Source: Akkermansia sp.
GTDB lineage: Bacteria > Verrucomicrobiota > Verrucomicrobiia > Verrucomicrobiales > Akkermansiaceae
Direction of reading: 5' to 3'
Length of the DNA: 64,000 bases
Assembly (NCBI RefSeq): GCF_020860705.1
Contig: NZ_JAJBTT010000029.1
Span: forward strand, 60,460-124,459
Below are positions 1 through 8,257 of this stretch, piece by piece (position 1 is the first letter of the stretch; every line of letters starts with the position of its first letter). Made by a program: the position numbers and the translations under genes. The notes beneath the pieces were generated by a model. The model searched no databases, was not told where the DNA came from, and was given only the letters and a program-made list of their open reading frames with translations.

Positions 1-9
1 TTTACTGGG

Positions 10-30
10 AATGAAGGCCTCCGGCCTTCA
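10..30. repeat. Perfect short palindrome at window edge
   Basis: ATGAAGGCC-TCC-GGCCTTCAT is a perfect 9-bp stem with a 3-base loop. It could be the terminator of a gene lying to the left of the window, but no clear T-run follows on either strand. The rest of bases 1-181 shows no gene. Confidence 0.4.
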
Positions 31-73
31 TAGTTTGGGGCTGGGTAGAAGGGAAAAGAAGGGTGTGATTTAT

Positions 74-97
74 AAGGGCCGGGAGGCCCTTGTTCCC
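74..97. repeat. Dispersed palindrome, copy 1
   Basis: AAGGGCC-GGGA-GGCCCTT followed by GTTCCC. The 16-base core AGGGCCGGGAGGCCCT and the trailing TTCCC recur almost exactly at 39767-39791. It lies in the gap downstream of the small membrane-protein gene. Confidence 0.5.
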
Positions 98-181
98 GTT
101 AGAGAGTCCGTCAGGAGGCGGTGTGGAAGGGAAATATTTCCCCTTTTGGGAAAGCCTTGACCGGGAGAGGGCTCTCTACTT

Positions 182-832
182 TTATTCCCCGCTGAAGGAA
201 ACGCCCCGGAGCGCTCTGGGTTTGCCCAGAATTTCCTGGTAAAGAATGGCCGTTTTCAAGGATTGGGAACGGCGCAGGGAATCTTTCAGGGAAAGAGGTT
301 CAGACACGGCAATCGCCGGGAGCGGTTCAGGGCGGCTTTCCTTGAGTTCCCTTTCCTGTAAACGGTGCAGGGCGGCCTGTTCCGCATCAGACAGGGAACG
401 CATGGACTGTTCCGCTTCTTCCGTGGCTTTCACGTAGCGCTCCAGCACGTTCTGGGCGGTTTGCTGGGCATTTCCCCCGGCCCACTCAGGCATGGGTTCC
501 GGTGCGGGCCGGCGTTTGCGCGCCACGGCGGGAGTGGGGAGCTCAACGGGGGAGGCAGAGGGCCGCGGAGCATGTGCCGGAGCCTGGGACCGCGCCGGCT
601 GGGGCCGCTGCGGTTGAGGATTGGTCCGGCGCATTTCCGCAATGACTTCCTTCACGCGTTTTTCGTGATGGTTCTCCGTGTCTTGGACAGGCGTTTCCTC
701 GTCTTTCCCTTTGGATCGGAAAGATTCGATCCCTTTCGTGATGAGGTAGACCACCACGGCGATCAGCCAGAACCAGAGTTTCGTGTTGCTGCCTTCATCG
801 CCCGAGGCGAGCATGTATGCCAGTAAATCCAT
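182..832 (-). CDS. Small single-pass membrane protein, function unknown
   Basis: I do not recognise this 216-residue protein. One hydrophobic segment (about residues 19-38, LWFWLIAVVVYLITKG) follows a short N-terminus. After it come a charged stretch, a Pro/Arg/Ala-rich low-complexity linker (about 70-115) and a C-terminal region that may be helical (SLSDAEQAALHRLQEREL). It looks like a membrane-anchored protein with a cytoplasmic disordered tail. It lies 54 bases downstream of floA on the same strand, separated by a strong hairpin, so it may be expressed at a lower level than floA or only by read-through. A role near flotillin membrane domains is only a guess from position. Confidence 0.7.
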   Translation of the reverse strand: MDLLAYMLASGDEGSNTKLWFWLIAVVVYLITKGIESFRSKGKDEETPVQDTENHHEKRVKEVIAEMRRTNPQPQRPQPARSQAPAHAPRPSASPVELPTPAVARKRRPAPEPMPEWAGGNAQQTAQNVLERYVKATEEAEQSMRSLSDAEQAALHRLQERELKESRPEPLPAIAVSEPLSLKDSLRRSQSLKTAILYQEILGKPRALRGVSFSGE

Positions 833-843
833 AAAGAAAGAAA

Positions 844-879
844 GGCCTCCGGGGAGAAAATCCAGACTCTCCGGAAGCC
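844..879 (-). terminator. Hairpin with U-rich tail after floA
   Basis: On the minus strand GGCTTCCGGAGAG pairs with CTCCCCGGAGGCC across a 10-base loop, with one or two mismatches. It is followed by TTTCTTTCTTT directly before the ATG of the 216-residue gene. This looks like an intrinsic terminator or attenuator inside the floA unit, placed where a ribosome site would normally be. Confidence 0.55.
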
Positions 880-886
880 GGAAAAG

Positions 887-1948
887 CTATTTAATGGAAG
901 AGGGGGAAGCATCCGGTTTGGCGATGGAGTCCCTCATCCTGGTGTCCGCCACCACGTTCTGGTAGCGGGCGTAATCCAGCACTCCCAGGTTGCCGTTGCG
1001 GAAGGCTTCCGCCATCGCCATGGGAATCTGGGCTTCCGCTTCCACCACCTTGGCGCGCATTTCCTGTGTCCTGGCGGCCATTTCCTGTTCCGTGGCTACG
1101 GCGGCGGCCCGGCGGACTTCCGCCTTGGCCTGCGCAATCTGCTTGTCCGCTTCCGCCTGTTCGGCCTGAAGGCGTGCGCCCACGTTGCCCGCGACGTCCA
1201 CGTCTGCAATGTCAATGGAAAGCACTTCAAACGCGGTGGCGGCGTCCACGCCCTTGTCACTCACGGTGCGGGAGATCACTTCCGGTTTTTCCAGGACGTC
1301 CTTGTAGGAGGGCGCGGAACCTACGGCGGAAACGATGCCTTCCCCTACGCGGGCGACCACCGTTTCTTCCGTGGCGCCCCCTACGAAGAGGTCAAGGTTG
1401 GTGCGTACCGTCACGCGGGCGCGTACCGCCACGGCAATGCCGTCACGGGCCACCGCCGTCAGGCGCGTCTGGCCGGAAGAGGGGTTCGGGCAGTCGATGA
1501 CGCGGGGGTTGATGGAGGTTCTCACGGCTTCCAGCACGGTCTTGGACGTACCTTTCACGGCCAGGTCAATGGCGCAGGCGCGGTCGTAGCTCAGCGGAAT
1601 GCCCGCTTTTTCCGCGGCGATCAGGGCCAGCACGCAGTCCACAATGTCGCCGCCCGCCAGGAAGTGGGCTTCCAGTTCGTCCGTGCTGATGCCCAGGCCG
1701 GCCTTGGCTGCCGTAATGCGGGTGTCCACCACCAACGGGTAGGGCACTTTCCGGAGCCACATCCCCAGCATGTTGCTCATGGAGACGGGGGCTTTCGCCA
1801 GGCGCGCGCGCAGCCATGTCTTGAAGAATTTGGCAATGATGGCGAAGAAGATTACCAGAAAGATGACGAGAACGACTACCAGGATGGTTCCCCAAGCCGT
1901 TGTGTTGGATATGTTTGCTAACAGCAAGTTGTTCATGTCTCCTTCCAT
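887..1948 (-). CDS. floA: Flotillin-like protein FloA
   Basis: This is a bacterial flotillin of the FloA/YqfA (UPF0365) family, a scaffold of ordered membrane microdomains. The 353-residue protein has an N-terminal membrane hairpin (about residues 18-42, rich in V, I, L and F). A SPFH/PHB-type domain follows, with the family-typical stretch [21 protein letters not shown]. Near the C-terminus is an Ala/Glu-rich coiled coil ([20 protein letters not shown]). Length and layout match the family. An ATG four codons downstream (1936) has AAGGAG just before it and is an alternative start. The gene is divergent from queA, the two starts being about 80 bases apart. Confidence 0.93.
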   Translation of the reverse strand: MEGDMNNLLLANISNTTAWGTILVVVLVIFLVIFFAIIAKFFKTWLRARLAKAPVSMSNMLGMWLRKVPYPLVVDTRITAAKAGLGISTDELEAHFLAGGDIVDCVLALIAAEKAGIPLSYDRACAIDLAVKGTSKTVLEAVRTSINPRVIDCPNPSSGQTRLTAVARDGIAVAVRARVTVRTNLDLFVGGATEETVVARVGEGIVSAVGSAPSYKDVLEKPEVISRTVSDKGVDAATAFEVLSIDIADVDVAGNVGARLQAEQAEADKQIAQAKAEVRRAAAVATEQEMAARTQEMRAKVVEAEAQIPMAMAEAFRNGNLGVLDYARYQNVVADTRMRDSIAKPDASPSSIK

Positions 1949-2030
1949 ACCATAGAATGCGAAGCTGGGTAAAGATATAATTGTGTTACCTATGGTTTAA
2001 AGGTATTGACCTTTCAGCGGATTCGTGGCA

Positions 2031-3020
2031 ATGCACTTGGCCGTGCGCACCATTGATTTTGATTATCCGCTGCCGGAAGAGCTGATAGCGGACCGTCCCC
2101 TGCCGGACCGCGCCGCTTCCCGGATGATGGTCATCCACCGGGAGACGGGTCTGATAGAACACAGGCATTTTTGTGATCTGCCGGAATACGTGCGGGAAGG
2201 GGACCATTTCATCCTGAATGACACCAGGGTGGTTCCGGCGCGGTATTTTTCCAACGACGGGTCTATTGAAATCGTGCGTGCCGAAGTACTCAATCCCCTG
2301 CTGTGGAAGTGCATGGTGCGTCCGGGGCGCAAGATGAAGCTGGGGCGTACGGTTGCCATAGGAGACGCGGAGGGCACCGTGGAAGGCATTGACGAGGAGG
2401 GATACCGCCTGATCCGGTTTGACCGGGAGGTGGACGAGGACAAGTACGGACGCCTGGCCCTTCCCCATTACATGAACCGGGAAAGCGACCCGTCCGACAA
2501 GGAGCGCTACCAGACCGTGTACGCCAGGCATGAGGGGGCCATTGCCGCTCCCACGGCCGGACTGCATTTTACGCCGGAGCTGCTGGCGGCCGTTCCCCAT
2601 GATTTTCTGACGCTGCACGTGGGCGTGGGGACGTTCCGTCCCGTGAAGGCAGACAGGATTGAAGACCACCAGATGCATACGGAGCATTTTTTCCTGCCTG
2701 AAGCCACTGCCCGGGCGATCAATGAGGCCCGGAGGGTCATTGCCGTGGGAACCACCAGCGTGCGCGTACTGGAGCATGTGGCCACCGCGGAAGGGCTGCC
2801 GTTAAGGGAATGTGCCGGATCAACGAACATTTTTATCTATCCCCCCTACAAGTACAAGGTGGTGGATGCCCTGATCACGAATTTCCACCTGCCGCAGAGC
2901 ACGCTCCTGATGCTTGTAAGCGCTTTTGCCGGGAAGGATCTGGTCATGAAGGCTTATCTGGAAGCCATACGGGAGCGTTACAGGTTCTTCTCCTACGGGG
3001 ACTGCATGCTGATTCTGTAA
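2031..3020 (+). CDS. queA: S-adenosylmethionine:tRNA ribosyltransferase-isomerase
   Basis: QueA transfers the ribosyl part of SAM to 7-aminomethyl-7-deazaguanine in tRNA and rearranges it to epoxyqueuosine, the penultimate step of queuosine synthesis. Family features are the N-terminal DFDYPLPEELIADRPLP block, FILNDTRVVPAR, AAPTAGLHFT and TNFHLPQSTLLMLVSAFAG near the end. About 329 residues is normal for the family. The longest frame opens with GTG at 2025. ATG 2031 is the simplest start, but GTG 2043 aligns best with the usual QueA N-terminus; none has a Shine-Dalgarno sequence. queE, from the same pathway, lies 13 kb away at 15840-16523. Confidence 0.95.
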   Translation: MHLAVRTIDFDYPLPEELIADRPLPDRAASRMMVIHRETGLIEHRHFCDLPEYVREGDHFILNDTRVVPARYFSNDGSIEIVRAEVLNPLLWKCMVRPGRKMKLGRTVAIGDAEGTVEGIDEEGYRLIRFDREVDEDKYGRLALPHYMNRESDPSDKERYQTVYARHEGAIAAPTAGLHFTPELLAAVPHDFLTLHVGVGTFRPVKADRIEDHQMHTEHFFLPEATARAINEARRVIAVGTTSVRVLEHVATAEGLPLRECAGSTNIFIYPPYKYKVVDALITNFHLPQSTLLMLVSAFAGKDLVMKAYLEAIRERYRFFSYGDCMLIL

Positions 3021-3124
3021 GGTTCCTGCGCTCTTTCCGCCAATCATTCGGGAAGGGGCGGCTCCCTTTCAGGATTTGCCGCCCGGCGGCTTTTCCGGTG
3101 AGCGGCGGGAAGACGGAACGCCGT

Positions 3125-3742
3125 CTAAGGAGCAATGGAAATTTGTTCCCGCCTGAGCGCCAGCATGTTTTCTCCGTGATCCCTGATTTGACGGAGGGAG
3201 ACCAGGAAGCGCAGGATTTCCCCCAGCATGATGTGCATCATGTTGGCGTAGTGGCCGTCCGTGTTTTTCAGGCACAGCCGGGGAAAATAGGAGGCCTCCA
3301 GCTCCGGAGCGTTCCACTTGTCCCGGATGATGCGGCTTTTGCGGGAGGCCGGAGGCCAGCAGGAATGATGCCGTTCCCTCAAATAAAGGAGATAGCAGTT
3401 TTTCAGCATGTCAAGCTGGTGGGTGACTCCCTCTCTTGCAAGTGTTTCAGCAGTTTTCTCCCCGTCTTTCACCCCCTGAAGCATCATGTGGATGTTTGTT
3501 TCCGCAAGGACGGTCCAGTAAAGGATGGGTTCCGCCAGGGCGCGGCTCCGCCTGCGAAACCTCAGGTAGAAGCGGTGGCTGAGTTCCAGGACTGAGAGCG
3601 CTTTTACGTAATGCATCAGGACTATCCGGCCGTATTGCCTGGAAATGAAGTGTTCCAGCTTTCGCTGGAGGAGGGCGTCCTTCATTTCCGTCTCCTCCCT
3701 GAGGATGGTCCACTGTTCCTGGAATATTGAATCTTCAGCCAT
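3125..3742 (-). CDS. Hypothetical protein, no recognised family
   Basis: I do not recognise this soluble protein of about 205 residues. It is rich in Arg, Leu and His, has no signal peptide or membrane helix, and looks mainly helical (ILYWTVLAETNIHMMLQGV, MMHIMLGEILRFLVSLRQI). The frame opens with TTG at 3766; the ATG at 3742 (MAEDSIFQEQ) is the more likely start. A TATAAT about 30 bases upstream on the minus strand may be its -10 box. The gene stands alone, convergent with queA and separated from the autotransporter by a terminator, with no operon context to suggest a job. Confidence 0.6.
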   Translation of the reverse strand: MAEDSIFQEQWTILREETEMKDALLQRKLEHFISRQYGRIVLMHYVKALSVLELSHRFYLRFRRRSRALAEPILYWTVLAETNIHMMLQGVKDGEKTAETLAREGVTHQLDMLKNCYLLYLRERHHSCWPPASRKSRIIRDKWNAPELEASYFPRLCLKNTDGHYANMMHIMLGEILRFLVSLRQIRDHGENMLALRREQISIAP

Positions 3743-3997
3743 GAATGCGGGGAATGATATGTTCAATAAATATGAATTATATTCCCATTAAATCAAATAA
3801 AAATAACAATAATTGGTAAGAAATGACAAATAAACCTAATAGGAAATGCTTTAATCCTGTGCCAGGGCTGTCGCCTGGAACACGCATGGCATAGGGGAGC
3901 GGAGAGAACCGCCGCCTGAAAAGGAGGAAGCCGTGCGGAACTTTCTTGGGGCCAGTTCGTGTGCGGCGGCCATGGATGATGGGAACGGATCATGAAA

Positions 3998-4031
3998 AAG
4001 CGCCATGCCTGTAGTTCCAGGCATGGCGCTT
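3998..4031 (-). terminator. Rho-independent terminator of the first autotransporter
   Basis: A perfect 14-bp stem (AAGCGCCATGCCTG / CAGGCATGGCGCTT) with a 6-base loop is followed on the minus strand by TTTTT, about 25 bases after the stop codon. Nothing else is seen in the 3743-4053 gap. Confidence 0.9.
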
Positions 4032-4053
4032 GTCTAATAGAACAGGGGACGGA

Positions 4054-7000
4054 TTAGAAGTTGTACCGGTAGCCAAGGGCGCCGCCGATGGAGGTGTCTC
4101 CGGAGCGGAGGTCGGCATTGCCGTCCACGTAAACGGTGCCGTAGTCGGAACAGGGGATGTTGAGGCCCACGCCCAGCTGAACGCCGGTACGGCCAAGCTT
4201 GGCTCCCCTGATGGTCTGGACGAGACCCGGATTGGCAAGGTAGGCCACATTGGCCTGGGCCTTGTCATCTCCGAAGTCCTGCGAGACAAGAGCACGGAAT
4301 TCGCCCGTAATGTCACGCCCGGTCAGATTGGTGCCCAAGACGCCTTTCAGGCGTAAACCGGCGGCAATGCTTCCCGTGGTGATGTCCATGTCATCCACGC
4401 GGAGTCCTGCGCCGCCTGCTCCGGCTTCATTGAAACCGTCCACGGAGGAATGCATGACGCTGACGTTGGCAACCGGCTGGAGAATGGTTGTCTGGCGTTT
4501 GTTGAGAACCAGGTCATAAGTGAGCTCGTACATGGCTCCGAAGCTCATGCCGGAGGTGCTGAAGCTGGTCTGGTAGCTGCCCAGGTTATGACGGACATCA
4601 CGGGTGATGTCTGCATCCGACCAGCCGCCGGACAGAATGAGGGAGTGGCCCCATTTCTTGTGACGGTAGTGGCCGAAGAGGCTTACATAGTAGGTGTCAA
4701 GGTCACCGGAAGCGTAGTCGGCTCCGTTAGAGGAGTAATCCCCGTAATTGGCGGAGAAGGCTGCGCCCAAAGTGAAATTCTCCGAGCAATTGACGTCCAT
4801 GCCGACAGTGCCGCCCCAGGAGTTAAGGGTAAAACCGCTGCCTTCATTGGAGCTGTCCAGGGAGTCCCTGCCTGCGTTGGCTTCAATCCAGCCGTTCACC
4901 TGGGGAATATCTCCCTGGATGTAGTTGGGATTGAGGCCCATGGTCTCCGCACGGTTGCGGATGAAGGTCATTTCCCTCCGCAGGCCGGACCTTTGAGCGG
5001 CCAGGATGCCGGGAATGGCCGTTCCGGCGGAAGCACTCAGCAGGCGGTTGGCCCTGGCGTAGTCTCCGTCATTCCAGGCATCGGAGACGGCGCGGTTCAA
5101 ATAGCCCAGTTCCGTTCCGTCTTGAATGTTGTCACAGTTCCAGAGCAGGACGGCGCCTGCCACGGAATTGGAGGTATCTGCCGTAGCAAGCAGGGCGTTG
5201 TCCGCCTTGCGCGTTCCAGTCAGTACGACCTGGCCTTCCCGGTTTTCCGCATGCAGATTGGAGTAATAGGTTCCCAGTGCGCCATAGGCATTGATGTTGA
5301 GGTCACTACCCACCATGTCCCCTTCAAAGAGCACCAATTCCAGCCTTCTTTCAGATGCGGCGACATTGGATTCAATATTAAGGGTGGTTCCGTTGCGGTC
5401 TCCCTGGATGGTCAGCGTAGCCCCGTCTTCCGTAGAGATGAAAGGAGTGTTGTTCTGCGCCAGCAGGGGATTGATCACGAGCGTGATGGTGGAACCGTCC
5501 ATGAATTGGCTCGTTCCGCTGAGAAGGAGCGTGGTGTTATGGGCGGCACCGGCGGATTCCATGGCAAGCGTGAGCGTGCCGGTGGAACCTACAGTCAGTG
5601 AATTGAGAAGAATGGGATTGGCGGAATCCCGGATCAGGGCCACTTCCCCTTCCGTAATATTGAGATTCAGGGTGTTTGAGCCTGCACCGGTGTAAGTCCA
5701 AGCCGCCTTACCCGCCTTGTTGATCGTGCCGTTCCCCTGGAAGGAGCCGGCAAAGGCGGATGCCTTTTCCGCATGGAGGGCAAGTTCTCCATTATTGAAG
5801 GTCACGGAGCCTTTCCCAAGCAGTCCGCCCACCACGGATTGGCGCGTGGAACCCAGATCCAGCGTAGCTGCTGCCGATTCCGGTCCCACGGCAACGGCCG
5901 TGCCGTCAAACCTGGCATTTCCGGACAGGGTGAAGGTTCCTTCCTGGACTACCACCAGGCCGGAGCCGGCAACAGTGATGTCCGTGTCCAGCTTGTTGCT
6001 GTTGCGGATGGCCAGCATGGAATCCCCGTTCAGCCGCAGGATGCCGGTGCCGGTGATGGAGGCCTGTTCCGTCAGGGTGTTCGCCGTTCCGCTCATGGAC
6101 AGGGTGGCGTCATTCAGCGTCAGGGTTCCTTCCTTCCCGGTGAAGCGGGTAGTGGAAGACGTATGGGAAATGGAAATGCCGCCTCCATTCAACGTCATGG
6201 CACCGTAGGCGGAGGATTCGGATGTCAGGATGATGGAGCCGCTGGTGGCGTCCAGATGGAATCCGGCGTTCCCGGTCCCTGCCAGTGTCAGGTCACCGGT
6301 TCCTTTCTTGCTGAGTGTGCCCGTGCCTTGGAGAGTTCCGTTCCAGATAAGGGGATTTTCCGTGTCCAGAGTGATTTTGCCGCCCTGGGCCGCCAGAACG
6401 CCGTCTCCCGTGATGGAATGGATGACAATGTCCTGGGTGGTTCCCGCATTCAGGGTGGAAGTGCCGGAATCCAATGCCAGCGTAGCTATTTCCATCCGGG
6501 CCTGGTTGGTGAAGGACAGCGTTCCCTGGGTGATGTGCAGGGTGCCATTTTGAGTGCCGTCAATGTAGATGGCGTCTCCGATGGTGTTGCTGCCGTCAAA
6601 AGTGAGCGATTTTCCTTCCGCCAGGGCAATGGTACCGGTGCCTACCAGTTTCAGGCCGCTGGAAATGGTATTGTCCGTGCCGGTCAGGGTTAGGGAGGAC
6701 TGGAGAAGATTAATGGAGCCTTTGGTGCCCGTCAGCTTTCCTATCTCCGCCGTAGTTGCTTCCTGGGCAAGCTTGGATACGCCGAAGATGCCTCCATTGA
6801 TAGTCAGTTCCCCGATGGTGTTGGTGGCACCGGAGAGCACCAGCCCTCCCTCCCGCACATCCAGCGTGCCGGTAGTGGAAAAGCCGCCGGCCAGAACGAG
6901 GTTTTTAACCCCTGTCTTGGTGAAGTTGGCGTCATTGCCGATGACGGCTCCGGCGCAGATGGAATCCATCTTCGTGTTGGACAAATTGACCGTCAGGGAT

Positions 7001-8016
7001 TTCCCGGCGGTGATGGTGACATTGTATTCCGCCTTGTCCCCTCTCAGGGAAGGCAGGACGATGGTGGCTCCGTTATCCGGATCAATGGTCATGTTCCTGT
7101 TGACGAGAACGGAGGTAAAGAAATCCAGGTCAATCTGGTTTGTAATGGAAGACCCGTCCACGGAAGCGTAGTAGGTGGGGTCATCCTTGAGTACCCAGCC
7201 CATCTCCGCAAGGAGGGCTTTTTCCTTGTCACTGGCATCTCTTCTCTGGGTGCCCTCCCCGATGGCATATTGCATCAGGGCGTTTGGGTCGCTTGTTGCG
7301 TCCACATGGGACATGCTGGAGCCGAGAGCGAAAACAAAGGGATTGTAAACAGTGAGGCCGCCGGAACCAATGGTATAGGAAACACCGGTTTCGTAATGGA
7401 AATTCGGGTCTCCCGGATGGTTGCCCTGGGCATCCGTGATCAGGGAATCCCAGATCGTGTAGTATTCTCCGTATGTTCCTGTATCGTTCCTGGAGTTAAA
7501 ACCAACGTTGTGCCCGATTTCATGCAGGAGAACGCTGATGAAATCAATCGCGTCCGCGGGCGTGGTGTCGGCAACGCTGAATTCGTACTCCGGATTGAAT
7601 TGAAGCCTGAAATCCGTCTCTCCTCCTGCCAGAGCTGCGTCTCCCCCCTCTTTCCAGATCACTTCCGTGGAGGTGGCTGTATTGTAGCTTCCTCCTTCGT
7701 AGGCAACGTAATTGGAAAAAGACGCTGCCAGAACGCCTGGATCAAGATCTCCCCAGGAAATGGTGGCTTCAATTTTCCGGGAAGCGGTGTTGCGGAAGGT
7801 ATCGTCCCAGATATTAAGTGTGGTGGTGACAGCCTCTATTTGCTCGGTACTCCAGTCACGGGTTCCCTTCCAGTCGTCCGGGCCGTCCCCGTTGCCGAGA
7901 AGCGTGATGTGGAAGTTTTTAGTGTTGATTTCCTGGGTAGCTGCCCAGCCCGCAGGAGCCAGGATAGAGAGACCCGCCAGATATGATAGGATAGAGAGAG
8001 TGAGTTTCATTAACAT
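4054..8016 (-). CDS. Autotransporter with N-terminal metzincin-like protease domain
   Basis: This 1320-residue protein has a signal peptide (residues 1-25, ending PAGWA), a globular N-terminal domain, a long beta-helix passenger and a C-terminal outer-membrane barrel. The N-terminal domain carries VLLHEIGHNVGF (H165, E166, H169), typical of zinc metalloproteases, and a Met-turn-like ALMQY at M248. The passenger (about 300-1000) has many TGTLxVxxG / LTLxGT repeats, as in autotransporter-associated beta-strand repeats. The barrel covers about the last 280 residues and ends YRYNF with the expected terminal Phe. In metzincins HExxHxxGxxH/D supplies the third zinc ligand; here that place is Ser, so activity is uncertain. 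A second ATG two codons in (8010) may be the true start of a leaderless message. Confidence 0.88.
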   Translation of the reverse strand: MLMKLTLSILSYLAGLSILAPAGWAATQEINTKNFHITLLGNGDGPDDWKGTRDWSTEQIEAVTTTLNIWDDTFRNTASRKIEATISWGDLDPGVLAASFSNYVAYEGGSYNTATSTEVIWKEGGDAALAGGETDFRLQFNPEYEFSVADTTPADAIDFISVLLHEIGHNVGFNSRNDTGTYGEYYTIWDSLITDAQGNHPGDPNFHYETGVSYTIGSGGLTVYNPFVFALGSSMSHVDATSDPNALMQYAIGEGTQRRDASDKEKALLAEMGWVLKDDPTYYASVDGSSITNQIDLDFFTSVLVNRNMTIDPDNGATIVLPSLRGDKAEYNVTITAGKSLTVNLSNTKMDSICAGAVIGNDANFTKTGVKNLVLAGGFSTTGTLDVREGGLVLSGATNTIGELTINGGIFGVSKLAQEATTAEIGKLTGTKGSINLLQSSLTLTGTDNTISSGLKLVGTGTIALAEGKSLTFDGSNTIGDAIYIDGTQNGTLHITQGTLSFTNQARMEIATLALDSGTSTLNAGTTQDIVIHSITGDGVLAAQGGKITLDTENPLIWNGTLQGTGTLSKKGTGDLTLAGTGNAGFHLDATSGSIILTSESSAYGAMTLNGGGISISHTSSTTRFTGKEGTLTLNDATLSMSGTANTLTEQASITGTGILRLNGDSMLAIRNSNKLDTDITVAGSGLVVVQEGTFTLSGNARFDGTAVAVGPESAAATLDLGSTRQSVVGGLLGKGSVTFNNGELALHAEKASAFAGSFQGNGTINKAGKAAWTYTGAGSNTLNLNITEGEVALIRDSANPILLNSLTVGSTGTLTLAMESAGAAHNTTLLLSGTSQFMDGSTITLVINPLLAQNNTPFISTEDGATLTIQGDRNGTTLNIESNVAASERRLELVLFEGDMVGSDLNINAYGALGTYYSNLHAENREGQVVLTGTRKADNALLATADTSNSVAGAVLLWNCDNIQDGTELGYLNRAVSDAWNDGDYARANRLLSASAGTAIPGILAAQRSGLRREMTFIRNRAETMGLNPNYIQGDIPQVNGWIEANAGRDSLDSSNEGSGFTLNSWGGTVGMDVNCSENFTLGAAFSANYGDYSSNGADYASGDLDTYYVSLFGHYRHKKWGHSLILSGGWSDADITRDVRHNLGSYQTSFSTSGMSFGAMYELTYDLVLNKRQTTILQPVANVSVMHSSVDGFNEAGAGGAGLRVDDMDITTGSIAAGLRLKGVLGTNLTGRDITGEFRALVSQDFGDDKAQANVAYLANPGLVQTIRGAKLGRTGVQLGVGLNIPCSDYGTVYVDGNADLRSGDTSIGGALGYRYNF

Positions 8017-8018
8017 GC

Positions 8019-8048
8019 GTTATAGAGAGTTTATGTTGGGGAAGTCAA
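8019..8048 (-). promoter_or_regulatory. Sigma70-like promoter of the autotransporter
   Basis: TTGACT (8043-8048), an 18-base spacer and TATAAC (8019-8024). The -10 box ends only 3 bases from the ATG at 8016 and 9 bases from the ATG at 8010, so transcription should start at or beside the codon. Confidence 0.65.
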
Positions 8049-8257
8049 TCAGAAACAGTTCAAAATACAATTAAAACAGAGTTTTTACTAAAGATAAAAT
8101 ATGATAGAGATTGTTTCCCGGATTCTGAATTCACCGTGGTCGGAAAGTGCGACTGCATCCCGATGCGGCGCAATGCGTTCTTGTGGGAGGTAATCAAACG
8201 CGATAGCGTAGGAACGGCCTGTTGGCCAAGTACACTTTTTAGACCTGTTACGCGCGC

